42,629 nucleotides of DNA from the NCBI GenBank assembly GCA_017504625.1, contig JAFVQU010000018.1, forward strand, positions 1 to 42,629, written 5' to 3'. This DNA is from Clostridia bacterium. GTDB lineage: Bacteria > Bacillota > Clostridia > Oscillospirales > CAG-272. The notes beneath the pieces were generated by a model. It was not told the origin of the DNA, did not search any database, and worked only from the letters and a program-made list of their open reading frames with translations. The position numbers and the translations under genes were made by a program. Below, one piece after another: positions 1 through 6,419 of the stretch (within the stretch, counting starts at the first letter, position 1; every line of letters starts with the position of its first letter).

Positions 1-83
1 TTGCCCTTTTCAACACCTGCGTTATATATAAGCTGCTCGTTCCTCGCAATCCGCTCAAGCTTGTCTGCTATTGAGTTATTCAT
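1..83 (-). CDS. Tail-cassette B third gene, 5' fragment (cut by window edge)
   Basis: Only the first 27 codons are present, beginning MNNSIADKLERIARNEQ. The ATG at 83 overlaps the TAA of the upstream 136-aa gene (ATGAATAA), giving translational coupling. The visible sequence is identical to the gene starting at 42547 at the other end. The motif 'ADKLERIA.NEQ..YNAG' is common at the start of Firmicutes phage tail-region and surface-repeat proteins (family knowledge). Function cannot be set from the fragment; a shared structural or adhesin component is the likeliest role from position. Confidence 0.7.
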   Translation of the reverse strand, partial: MNNSIADKLERIARNEQLIYNAGVEKG

Positions 84-141
84 AAACTACCTCCTCAAGC
101 TCGTTTATGCGGTCACGCCAGAGCTGTCTTTGCGCTTTCAT
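1..141. repeat. Left arm of exact terminal inverted repeat
   Basis: Bases 1-141 are the exact reverse complement of 42489-42629; the first mismatch is at 142. The arm covers the 3' end of the 136-aa gene and the start of the MNNSIAD gene. Similarity continues inward at a lower level through the rest of the 136-aa gene, so this is the most conserved part of a larger inverted duplication. Both ends of the window therefore run outward into the same sequence. An exact 141-base shared end looks like a de Bruijn assembly k-mer boundary (inference), so the true repeat probably continues beyond the window. Confidence 0.95.
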
Positions 142-486
142 ATCGGAGTATTCCTCCTCGGAAAGAACTCCCTCGGCATACTTGATAGCCTGATAGTCAG
201 TCGCCGCAAGCTTGGCTTTAAGCTCCGCTATCTCCTCCTCGGGAGTAATAACAGGCTCGGGAATACTCGCAATATAAGCCTCAAGAGCTTCCTCGTTGAC
301 CGCCATGCCAACGACCACATCGTCTTCGACCTCAATATTTACAAATCCCGCAGGAGTTGTAGAGTAAAACACAGCGTAAAGCTCGTCTGGGCATATGGCG
401 TAGCCTTCTGGGAGAGTAGGCTTATTCCAAGTCTGAATCGGCGGTCTTGCGCCGTTCTCTTTTGCTTTTATTTTGATAATATACAT
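76..486 (-). CDS. Phage tail-cassette accessory protein, copy B
   Basis: A 136-residue protein with a short beta-rich N-terminal half (MYIIKIKAKENGARPPIQ, then a PPEGYAICPDE-type segment) and a charged helical, probably coiled-coil C-terminal half (about residues 85-136). Its paralogue lies at 42144-42554. The C-terminal halves are nearly identical (YAEGVLSEEEY, RQLWRDRINELEE) while the middle (residues 50-80) differs. It starts 12 bases after the adhesin stop with a strong AAGGAGG site and overlaps the next gene by 8 bases, so all three genes form one leftward operon. Small proteins of this type follow adhesin genes in many Clostridia phages; an accessory or chaperone role is inferred from position only. 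Confidence 0.75.
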   Translation of the reverse strand: MYIIKIKAKENGARPPIQTWNKPTLPEGYAICPDELYAVFYSTTPAGFVNIEVEDDVVVGMAVNEEALEAYIASIPEPVITPEEEIAELKAKLAATDYQAIKYAEGVLSEEEYSDMKAQRQLWRDRINELEEVVYE

Positions 487-498
487 AAACCTACCTCC

Positions 499-1779
499 TT
501 AACTGAAAGCATAATACCAATAGCCGTAGCCGTCTTCTTCTTTGTAAGGTATTTTTTGTGTATGAGCATTATTATAGTAAAATGACATTGTGTTGGCGCA
601 GGGAAATTCCACGTCCGTCCCGTTAACCATTACGTTTTCGTCCTTGACAAGCGAGCCACCTTCGTACATATACATCTCTAATTGGGGGAACACCCAACAG
701 CACTCAGTCTCCTCAACGTATGCGTTATTCTTATAATATCGAAGGTTTCCAAGAATAACGATGACCTTTGGTCTATAGGACAATTGCAGTTCAATATTGC
801 CTCGTCCGGTGCCGTTATAATATCCTCCCTCGATTTTGGTCATATTCTTCAGCATCTCTTTGAGCACCACACCCTGCGCCGCACTCAACGCCTTGTATGG
901 ATCATCGGTCTCAAGGTCGTTTGCAATAAGCAAGGTTTCATTGATAGCCCTGATGACTTCTTCCTTTGCAACGGGGGCTGCATCGCCGTTGAGAATTTTC
1001 TGCTGTATGTCAATTATTTCATTTACCGAACCTTCAATATCACCCAAGAATTTATTTCTGTCAAGCTCAGCATTCTTACGCTCGTTTTCGGCAAGAACTC
1101 GTTTACTCTCCGCGCTGACTCTGAGCGCCTCGGCATCATCTCTTGCTCTATCGGAAGCATCCCTTGATTCATCCGCTAAGACGCGGGATGCCTCTGCATT
1201 TTCTCTTGCAAGCTCCGCTTTTTTGCGCATATCCTCAGCGTATTTTCTTACATACTCGTTGTCTTCTCTCTTGTTTTCGGCCGTTACTCTGCTATTCTCG
1301 GCATATGATCTGCTTACCTCTGCTTCGTGTCTTGCGCGCTCGACCACGTTGATTTTAGATATCTCGGACATAAGGGCGGTTAGCATTGAATAGTCCTTAT
1401 CCTCGGTTATATCCTCACCGATATATAGCGCAATTTCTACGTCAAGATAGAAGTCAGCGCTGGTAAGCTTTTTTTCATCATCAGAAAAAATTGAAAGAGA
1501 GCATTTTACTTCTCCAACAACCGAAAGCGGCCATCCGCCAAGGACGATCGATACGCTTCCGTCATCCTCGATCTGACCCGCGAATGCACCGCTCTCCCCG
1601 TCGGGACGAGCAAAATTAAATATGGCAACGTTAGTTTTTTCAACCTTGAAGGGTACTCCTCCGTCGGTCAGATTAACAACTATCCGTCGGCTGTTAAAAT
1701 CGTTTTGTCTTGCAAAAATGAGTCTTACGTTTCCTCGTCTTGCAAGATCCACGGTAATTTTTCTTGTAATTTCCGTCAT
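499..1779 (-). CDS. BppU-like phage tail adhesin (receptor-binding cassette B)
   Basis: A 426-residue protein in three parts. Residues 1-125 are a beta-rich domain resembling the N-terminal domain of baseplate upper proteins (BppU/DUF2479), which docks the adhesin to the virion. Residues 140-245 are a long alpha-helical stalk of R-x-x-A-E/D repeats (RVLADESRD, ALRVSAESKR), predicted trimeric coiled coil. Residues 255-426 hold a conserved neck (ILNGDA, AKEEVIRAINET), a variable receptor-binding region, and the closing motif EEDGYGYWYYAFS. The paralogue at 40914-42131 keeps the neck and the closing motif, but its docking domain and variable region differ. Start ATG with AAAGGAAAAA upstream. It faces away from the recombinase at 2038, with no structural gene upstream on its strand. 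Confidence 0.85.
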   Translation of the reverse strand: MTEITRKITVDLARRGNVRLIFARQNDFNSRRIVVNLTDGGVPFKVEKTNVAIFNFARPDGESGAFAGQIEDDGSVSIVLGGWPLSVVGEVKCSLSIFSDDEKKLTSADFYLDVEIALYIGEDITEDKDYSMLTALMSEISKINVVERARHEAEVSRSYAENSRVTAENKREDNEYVRKYAEDMRKKAELARENAEASRVLADESRDASDRARDDAEALRVSAESKRVLAENERKNAELDRNKFLGDIEGSVNEIIDIQQKILNGDAAPVAKEEVIRAINETLLIANDLETDDPYKALSAAQGVVLKEMLKNMTKIEGGYYNGTGRGNIELQLSYRPKVIVILGNLRYYKNNAYVEETECCWVFPQLEMYMYEGGSLVKDENVMVNGTDVEFPCANTMSFYYNNAHTQKIPYKEEDGYGYWYYAFS

Positions 1780-2037
1780 TTTTCCTTTTTCTTTTCAATA
1801 TGGAAACAGGATCTCCCCATCTCTGCTCCCATACGCGAAAAGCCTTTCGTTAAGTTTGCTTAACTATCACGTAGATTATACACCACAAGTCAAAAACAGT
1901 AAACCCCCATCTTGAGCCATTCTCCCTTTTTGACAAAAATTCGCACTGAAGATTGTGAAAAACGAACAAAAGTATCAAATTAACACTTCTGACAGCATAG
2001 AAATATACTGTCAAAAACCAAAACGGAGTGTGACAGT
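1780..2037. promoter_or_regulatory. Divergent intergenic region between adhesin B and serine recombinase 1
   Basis: This 258-base AT-rich region separates two divergently transcribed genes and must hold the promoter of each. A possible -35 (TTGACA) lies near 1929-1934 for the rightward gene, but no good -10 at the right spacing is convincing. The clearest structure is the set of three TGACAG half-sites at 1990-2040, listed separately. No gene is visible here. Confidence 0.4.
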
Positions 2038-2040
2038 ATG
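1990..2040. promoter_or_regulatory. Three copies of 10-mer TGACAGYATR: operator or recombinase site
   Basis: TGACAGCATA (1990-1999) and TGACAGTATA (reverse strand, 2004-2013) form an imperfect 24-bp dyad. A third copy, TGACAGTATG (2031-2040), overlaps the recombinase start codon. The pattern fits an autoregulatory operator or a binding/crossover site for the adjacent serine recombinase. The ribosome binding site GGAG (2025-2028) lies between copies, so occupancy would affect its expression. Confidence 0.55.
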
Positions 2041-2886
2041 CAAAAAGCAGCAGCGTATATCAGAGTGTCCGACGAACGTCAGGATGAATTCAGCCCCGAC
2101 AGTCAGCTTAAATTAATTCGCCAATATTGTGCTGACAACAACCTTGAAATAACGGACGAACATGTTTTCTACGATGATGGAATATCGGCTAAGAGCGTTG
2201 AACGACGTAAGGAATTTTGCCGCATGATCGAGCTTGCAAAATCAAAGGAGCATCCATTTGACGCCGTCGTAGTATGGAAATATTCGAGATTCGCGCGCAA
2301 TCAAGAAGAATCTATAATCTATAAGTCACTTTTACGAAAGCATGGAGTCAGAGTTATTTCGGTGTCGGAGCCGTCAAGCGATGATCCCTTCTCTTCTCTC
2401 GTCGAGCGAATTATCGAGTGGATGGATGAATACTACGTTATACGCTTGTCGGGCGAGGTCAAAAGAGGAATGATAGAAAAAGCACTTCGCGGTCAGATCA
2501 ACGGCCCTGCGCCGATAGGTTACGTGCTAAAGGATAAAAAGCTTGTCGTGCAAGAAAAAGAAGCGATAGTCATACGGCTTATATTCGATATGTTCAACTC
2601 CGGACTTAATGCCCCCGAGGTTGCGAGAAGACTTAACACGCAAGGACATAGAACGCGCAACGGCAAGCTCTTTGAAGGCCGTACCGTGCGTTACATATTG
2701 CAAAACCCCATATACGTCGGGTATACGCGCTGGTCAAAGGACGGAAGAATGGCATCCAATCGCCACTTTGACAGTGAAAGCTTCATAACTGTTAAGGGCG
2801 AGCACGAGCCTATAATAAGTGAACACGAATTTAATATCGCACAAAAAAGGCTCTCTTGCCCTAAGAAAGCCGCCAGGAGGTCCTGA
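2038..2886 (+). CDS. Serine recombinase 1, apparently truncated at its 3' end
   Basis: A 282-residue member of the large serine recombinase superfamily. Residues 1-145 are the resolvase catalytic domain (AAAYIRVSDERQ, nucleophile Ser11, Arg9; second arginine motif KYSRFARN). Residues 160-270 match the 'Recombinase' DNA-binding domain (ALRGQINGPAPIGY, EVARRLNTQGHRTRNGK, ILQNPIYVGYTRW). The zinc ribbon and coiled coil that normally follow are absent; the frame ends AQKRLSCPKKAARRS just where host cotJC-like sequence begins at 2876. Full-length relatives are about 450-550 residues, so this is probably a broken integrase or invertase, although the catalytic core is intact. ATG start with GGAG upstream. 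It converges on recombinase 2, and its 5' side faces adhesin cassette B. Confidence 0.85.
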   Translation: MQKAAAYIRVSDERQDEFSPDSQLKLIRQYCADNNLEITDEHVFYDDGISAKSVERRKEFCRMIELAKSKEHPFDAVVVWKYSRFARNQEESIIYKSLLRKHGVRVISVSEPSSDDPFSSLVERIIEWMDEYYVIRLSGEVKRGMIEKALRGQINGPAPIGYVLKDKKLVVQEKEAIVIRLIFDMFNSGLNAPEVARRLNTQGHRTRNGKLFEGRTVRYILQNPIYVGYTRWSKDGRMASNRHFDSESFITVKGEHEPIISEHEFNIAQKRLSCPKKAARRS

Positions 2887-2992
2887 CGGCGAGCTCGCCG
2901 CATCAATGCGCTATCTGCACCAGCGCTATTCTATGCCATACAACGAGGTCGTCGGAATACTGACCGATGTAGGCACCGAGGAACGTGCGCAC
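2876..2992 (+). pseudogene. cotJC: 117-bp fragment of a host CotJC/manganese-catalase gene; candidate attachment region
   Basis: Translation of 2876-2992 gives GGPDGELAASMRYL followed by TDVGTEE and AH, the signature of manganese-catalase/CotJC spore-coat proteins. The metal-ligand pattern is kept: Glu in GGPDGE, then Glu and His in GTEExAH, about 30 and 33 residues later, as in the family. Neither start nor end of the gene is present. The left edge is fused to recombinase 1; the right edge runs into unrelated bases and the terminator of recombinase 2. Because it abuts two serine recombinase genes it is likely an integration-site relic, an attP that carries host sequence, or host DNA trapped between two insertions. 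The frame can be read to 3007 but is not a functional gene. Confidence 0.75.
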
Positions 2993-3009
2993 AAATGTTG
3001 TATGTAAGA

Positions 3010-3035
3010 AAAGGTGTAAAAAAAATTACACCTTT
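3010..3035. terminator. Bidirectional intrinsic terminator between recombinases
   Basis: AAAGGTGTAA (3010-3019) and TTACACCTTT (3026-3035) form a perfect 10-bp stem with an A6 loop. T-rich tracts follow on both strands. The stem includes the stop codon of recombinase 2 (3026-3028), so it ends leftward transcription of the lysogeny operon. Confidence 0.75.
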
Positions 3036-4672
3036 AATTTTATATCGATATTGATGGGCTTTACGTCCCAATGGCCGCCTGCGGTCTTTATTGTTGTTCC
3101 CGGCGCCTCGCCCGGTGCGCGTCTTGATCGGGTTGCTTTTTCGCGGCTATAGTCTATTCTTGCAATGCAGTCCTTTAGGAGCTTATTTTTTATGCCTGCA
3201 TCTAACTCGGGATCGTTCAAGGCGTCTAAGGCTTTTTGGAAACGGACTTTTTTCTCTCCAAAATCTTCAACGGTGGGCATTGTATTTCGCGCGTTCTTTA
3301 TTGCCTCTTTTACCTCGTCCTTTTCCTTCAGAAGCTTTTCGTTGAGCATCTTAAAGATGTGTGGTGGCATTCTCTGCGATTCGTCGGGGTGAGATTGCGC
3401 TTCCCATTGCGATATTTCCCTTGCCTCAATATCCTGCAGTTTTTTCTCAAGACTCTTTAACAGCTTTTCGTGATATTTGATTGCGTCGTCGGTAGTGCTA
3501 TCGATCCTGCGCTCAAAGTCGCTTATGCTATCGGATAGGACCTTTTTAACAATGTCGATCATTTCGCTGTAAAGACACGAGCTTACATGACAGTGTTCTT
3601 GACCGTCACACAAGAGCCTCGGCGCGTTTCTCTCTCCGCCGTTCTTATCTTTATATATGCGAAGTGACATTGCCCTGCCGCATTGACAATACAAAAGACC
3701 TGCGAGGGGATTTCTTACTCCCATATTCTTGCGTAGCTTAGGGTGCTTATTAAGCTTTTCTTGTGTAGCGTAGAAAAGCTCCTCCGTAATAATGGCTTCG
3801 TGCTTTCCCTCAAACACAAGATAGTCGCCCATCTTGGACGTTGGTCGTGTCTTTCTGATCTCGCCGTCCTCGACCACGGTGGCAGTCTTTCGACAATTCC
3901 ATTTGATCTTGCCGATATAATGTATATTCGAGAGCATATTTCGGATTGCATAACTTGACCAATGGTCACCCTTCGGAGCTTTGATGCCCAACTCGTCGAG
4001 GCGATGACCAATGTTGATTGCTCCCATATTTTGATTCGTATGGAGATCGAAGATCATACGGACGACGTTTGCCTGTTCCTCATTGATAGCAAGCGTGGGA
4101 CATTTGCGCTTGCCTTCCGTGATCCACACTCGATCATATCCATACGGTGCAATAGAGCCTAAGTAGTTGCCTTCGCTTACCGAGCGCAGCGTGCCTCGAT
4201 TCATTATGTGCTTGGTATACTCAAGATACTCGTTTCCGCGTTTTAATTCCCTCTCAAAACCGTCTCTGTTATGCTCCTCTTGGAGATCAAATATCCATTG
4301 AGGAGTGATAACGAGGGTATTCGTATAACGGAACAGCTTCATAAGCCTACCCGCGTCCTCAAGGTCGCCTCGCGATAATCTTGGGACCTCAACGACGAGC
4401 ACCGCTTTGAATCTTGGCGACTCTATCAATCGGAGCAGTTTTTGCACTTCGGGGCGATCTGCGATAGTCTCGCCTGATACGACCTCTCTGAACTTGTTAT
4501 CCTCGGGCACTCTTGCACCGAGGTTTTTTTCTGCCCATTCGTCGAGAATTGACTCGTGTCTTGATAATACCTCTTCAACGGTCAAAAGCGGATCGTCGGC
4601 TCTTGACTTACGAAGATAGACGAGAACGTCGTCCGGGCAGAGATTATATTCGCTTATGTAGTTTCGGTACAA
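3026..4672 (-). CDS. int: Large serine recombinase 2, probable phage integrase
   Basis: A full-length 548-residue large serine integrase. Residues 15-150 are the resolvase domain (VLVYLRKSRADD, nucleophile Ser23, Arg21; EVPRLSRG). Residues 175-290 are the Recombinase domain (GNYLGSIAPYGYDR, IRNMLSNIHYIGKIKW). A zinc ribbon follows at about 325-370 (LLYCQCGRAMS, LLCDGQEHC, SSC), then a coiled coil at 395-500. It would join attP to a host attB; the adjacent cotJC fragment points to a spore-coat gene as target. The start is TTG at 4672, chosen because AGGAGG lies 7 bases upstream. It is the last gene of a leftward operon behind the repressor and a 53-aa membrane protein, the usual lysogeny-module layout. 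Confidence 0.93.
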   Translation of the reverse strand: MYRNYISEYNLCPDDVLVYLRKSRADDPLLTVEEVLSRHESILDEWAEKNLGARVPEDNKFREVVSGETIADRPEVQKLLRLIESPRFKAVLVVEVPRLSRGDLEDAGRLMKLFRYTNTLVITPQWIFDLQEEHNRDGFERELKRGNEYLEYTKHIMNRGTLRSVSEGNYLGSIAPYGYDRVWITEGKRKCPTLAINEEQANVVRMIFDLHTNQNMGAINIGHRLDELGIKAPKGDHWSSYAIRNMLSNIHYIGKIKWNCRKTATVVEDGEIRKTRPTSKMGDYLVFEGKHEAIITEELFYATQEKLNKHPKLRKNMGVRNPLAGLLYCQCGRAMSLRIYKDKNGGERNAPRLLCDGQEHCHVSSCLYSEMIDIVKKVLSDSISDFERRIDSTTDDAIKYHEKLLKSLEKKLQDIEAREISQWEAQSHPDESQRMPPHIFKMLNEKLLKEKDEVKEAIKNARNTMPTVEDFGEKKVRFQKALDALNDPELDAGIKNKLLKDCIARIDYSREKATRSRRAPGEAPGTTIKTAGGHWDVKPINIDIKLKV

Positions 4673-4685
4673 TGATAGTCCTCCT

Positions 4686-4847
4686 TTATTTTTTATTTTG
4701 GTGATTTAAATCTATAAAGCAAAAGAATGCCAAGCACAAACCAAAAAAGATTATGAGGTTCGCTATCTGATGAAGCGATACTATATTTAGTATAAGTCCA
4801 ATCAAAATAAGTGCAAATCCAATCTTTGCTAATAATGCCTTATTCAT
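4686..4847 (-). CDS. 53-aa two-helix membrane protein in the lysogeny operon
   Basis: The frame runs ATG (4847) to TAA (4686) and encodes MNKALLAKIGFALILIGLIL, then a second hydrophobic stretch (LIIFFGLCLAFFCF) and a polar tail (DLNHQNKK). Two transmembrane helices are expected with a short loop. It begins 13 bases after the repressor stop and ends 14 bases before the integrase start, so it should be co-expressed with both in the lysogen. Small membrane proteins in this position often act in superinfection exclusion, but no family is recognised and the role is inferred. Confidence 0.7.
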   Translation of the reverse strand: MNKALLAKIGFALILIGLILNIVSLHQIANLIIFFGLCLAFFCFIDLNHQNKK

Positions 4848-4860
4848 CTTATCACCTATA

Positions 4861-5646
4861 TTATATTTTATACTGACCGAAAACGACCTTGCCGAGAATG
4901 CGGATATTATTGAGCTCCTCGCCCTGATAACGCATAGGCTTATAGGTGGGGTTTTCGGGAACGAGTGTCAGAATGCTATCTTCCTTATTATAATATACGC
5001 GCTTGACGGTGGCTTCGTCCTCGATCAGAACGACTGCGATCTCGCCGTCCTCTACGGTGGGTTGGCTCTTGACAAAGAGAATATCACCGTCGAATATGCG
5101 GGCGTTTATCATACTGTCGCCTTTGGCGGTGAGGCAGAAATCAGCTCCAAAATCGCTGTCTACGTCAATATATGTGTTTCTCTGCTCATCGGCAAATATA
5201 GGCTCGCCGCAAGCTACGTTGCCAAGCACGGGGAGTCGCTTCGTAGAGATTGGACGAATAATATTTGAAGAATCAAGCACCTTTAGCCGTTCCAACTCCG
5301 CCTTTAGCTCTTCCTGAGAAAACGTGTCAAGATAGTCATAGATGTCAAGTAATACAGGGTTATCAGAATCAGTATCGTAGTTTACTATTGCTTGATTTGG
5401 TTTCCTGCGTATAGGCGTACTATATCCTAACAGCCAAGATTCTTGAACATTTAAAGCTTTTGCTAAAACGCTAAGTCTATCCGCTTTAGGAACAAAGGCG
5501 CCACTAAGATATTGGCTCATTGCCGATTTAGGTATGTTTGTTATCCTTACCAACTCGGTTTGGGTGATACCCATTCTGTTCATCGCTTCTTTTAATCTGT
5601 CCTTGAATTGTGCCTGTCGTCTGTTAATAATACTTCCAACTTTCAT
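4861..5646 (-). CDS. LexA/CI-type phage repressor (HTH plus S24 peptidase)
   Basis: A 261-residue lysogeny repressor. Residues 12-70 form an XRE helix-turn-helix (MGITQTELVRITNIPKSAMS). Residues 135-261 are a peptidase S24 domain with the self-cleavage region VACGEPI (probable cut at Cys146-Gly147), nucleophile Ser178 in KGDSMINAR and general-base Lys215 in ATVKRVYY. It should bind the GTTTAGA half-sites between 5682 and 5794, repress the rightward early promoter, and be inactivated through RecA-stimulated self-cleavage on DNA damage. It is transcribed leftward with the 53-aa membrane protein and the integrase. RBS AGAGGTGA precedes the ATG. Confidence 0.93.
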   Translation of the reverse strand: MKVGSIINRRQAQFKDRLKEAMNRMGITQTELVRITNIPKSAMSQYLSGAFVPKADRLSVLAKALNVQESWLLGYSTPIRRKPNQAIVNYDTDSDNPVLLDIYDYLDTFSQEELKAELERLKVLDSSNIIRPISTKRLPVLGNVACGEPIFADEQRNTYIDVDSDFGADFCLTAKGDSMINARIFDGDILFVKSQPTVEDGEIAVVLIEDEATVKRVYYNKEDSILTLVPENPTYKPMRYQGEELNNIRILGKVVFGQYKI

Positions 5647-5667
5647 AAGATCACCTCTTTCTACCTT

Positions 5668-5696
5668 ATTCTATCATATAAGTTTAGAAAAATCAA
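5668..5696 (-). promoter_or_regulatory. Leftward repressor promoter
   Basis: On the minus strand, TTGATT (5691-5696) and TAGAAT (5668-5673) are separated by 17 bases. A GTTTAGA operator half-site (5682-5688) lies inside the spacer, consistent with autoregulation. The repressor start codon is 22 bases downstream. Confidence 0.7.
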
Positions 5697-5794
5697 TACT
5701 GTTTTTAAAAAAATCTCAAAAAAGTTTAGAAAATATAAAAAATTCTATTGACAACCATAAAAAGATGTGATAGAATGAGTTTAGAAATCTAAAC
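5682..5794. promoter_or_regulatory. Operator cluster of GTTTAGA half-sites
   Basis: A perfect dyad GTTTAGAAATCTAAAC lies at 5779-5794. Two further single half-sites, GTTTAGAAA at 5682-5690 and GTTTAGAAA at 5724-5732, lie in the same orientation between the divergent promoters. The layout matches a CI/Cro genetic switch with one strong and two weaker sites. Confidence 0.75.
5748..5776 (+). promoter_or_regulatory. Rightward early (Cro) promoter
   Basis: A near-consensus sigma-A promoter: TTGACA at 5748-5753, 17-base spacer, TAGAAT at 5771-5776. The palindromic operator at 5779-5794 covers the expected transcription start, so repressor binding should block this promoter. Confidence 0.85.
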
Positions 5795-5810
5795 AAAGGA
5801 GGTGAGAACG

Positions 5811-6044
5811 ATGTTTAATTACTCAAAGCTTTTGGGGAAGATTAAAGAACGAGGTTTTACGCAAACAGATTTTGCGCAAAAAATTGGAATGTCTCCCACC
5901 ACATTAAGCCTTAAGTTATCAAACAAGGCTTCATTTAAGCAAGAAGAAATGAAAAAGGCCAGCGAGTTGTTGAATATAGATACAACTGAAATTGGCACAT
6001 ATTTTTTTTGCGAAGATGGTTCAGAAAATCTGAACAGTGCGTAA
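5811..6044 (+). CDS. Cro-like XRE/DUF739 phage regulator
   Basis: A 77-residue protein, first gene of the rightward early operon. Residues 1-60 are a helix-turn-helix: LLGKIKERGFTQTDFAQKIG then MSPTTLSLKLSN, with FKQEEMKKASELLNI following. This matches the DUF739-type Cro proteins of Firmicutes phages, which end in a YFFC-type motif as here (TYFFCEDG). It probably competes with the repressor for the GTTTAGA operators to favour lytic growth. ATG 5811 is chosen over an upstream in-frame GTG at 5802 because AAAGGAGGTGA (5795-5805) is ideally spaced for it. Confidence 0.85.
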   Translation: MFNYSKLLGKIKERGFTQTDFAQKIGMSPTTLSLKLSNKASFKQEEMKKASELLNIDTTEIGTYFFCEDGSENLNSA

Positions 6045-6232
6045 AAAAAAGACCGCCGCGCCGGGCAGGGCGCAACGGTCAAAAGAGTGCAGAAAGTATT
6101 GTGAATCTACTGCATCTCTATTTTATCACAAATTATGGGGAAAGTCAACCCCACGGGAAAGGAGGACAGTGACGTTTCCGTTTTTCATAACATATCTTTC
6201 ATAATAAATATGATGACGGTGAGGCAATAGAT
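6045..6232. promoter_or_regulatory. Early leader region with two hairpins
   Basis: No gene of convincing length lies here. GACCG (6051-6055) pairs with CGGTC (6076-6080) around an inner GCGCC/GGCGC stem. It is preceded, not followed, by an A8 run, so the terminator-like hairpin plus T tract is on the minus strand. A second hairpin, TGGGG (6136-6140) with CCCCA (6149-6153), precedes an AAAGGAGG sequence at 6158-6165 and a possible 11-codon GTG leader. Antitermination, attenuation or blocking of antisense transcription are all possible. Confidence 0.45.
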
Positions 6233-6415
6233 ATGGGTATAAAAGATACATACAAGGAAGTCAGAGTAATAGAGCTTCCAAACGCTACGGTGCGGGTACA
6301 CATACCCGACATAACGCCCGAGGAGAGAGCGCGGCGACTTGACAGGATCGCATACAGCGCGGCGTTGCTTCTCTTCCCCGAGTTGCAAGGTAAAAATTTT
6401 AAAATAGGAGAGTAA
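6233..6415 (+). CDS. Small conserved phage early protein
   Basis: A 60-residue protein with a short beta hairpin (VRVIELPNATVRVHIPDIT) followed by a helix (PEERARRLDRIAYSAALLLF). Short proteins with this 'v.v.ipd.t.eER.rR' pattern recur next to regulators in Clostridia phages and integrative elements (family knowledge, no function assigned). The start codon follows GGTGAGG. It sits 4 bases upstream of the next gene, in one operon. Confidence 0.65.
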   Translation: MGIKDTYKEVRVIELPNATVRVHIPDITPEERARRLDRIAYSAALLLFPELQGKNFKIGE

Positions 6416-6419
6416 AAGA

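Noticed and set aside
1-141. Inverted repeat as a pure assembly foldback artefact
   Set aside because: Sequence just inside the 141 bases diverges and the adhesin genes differ greatly in docking and receptor-binding domains, so two real cassettes exist even if the missing segment is unresolved.
1-585. Long plus-strand frame at the left edge
   Set aside because: It is antisense to the cassette B genes and mirrors the same shadow seen at the right edge.
2819-3007. The 62-codon frame containing the cotJC motif as a complete gene
   Set aside because: It starts inside recombinase 1, lacks an RBS, and ends in non-CotJC residues; it is a fragment of a host gene, not a functional gene.
6178-6212. 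11-codon GTG leader peptide after the AAAGGAGG sequence
   Set aside because: Too short to support without conservation; mentioned only as a possibility in the leader region.
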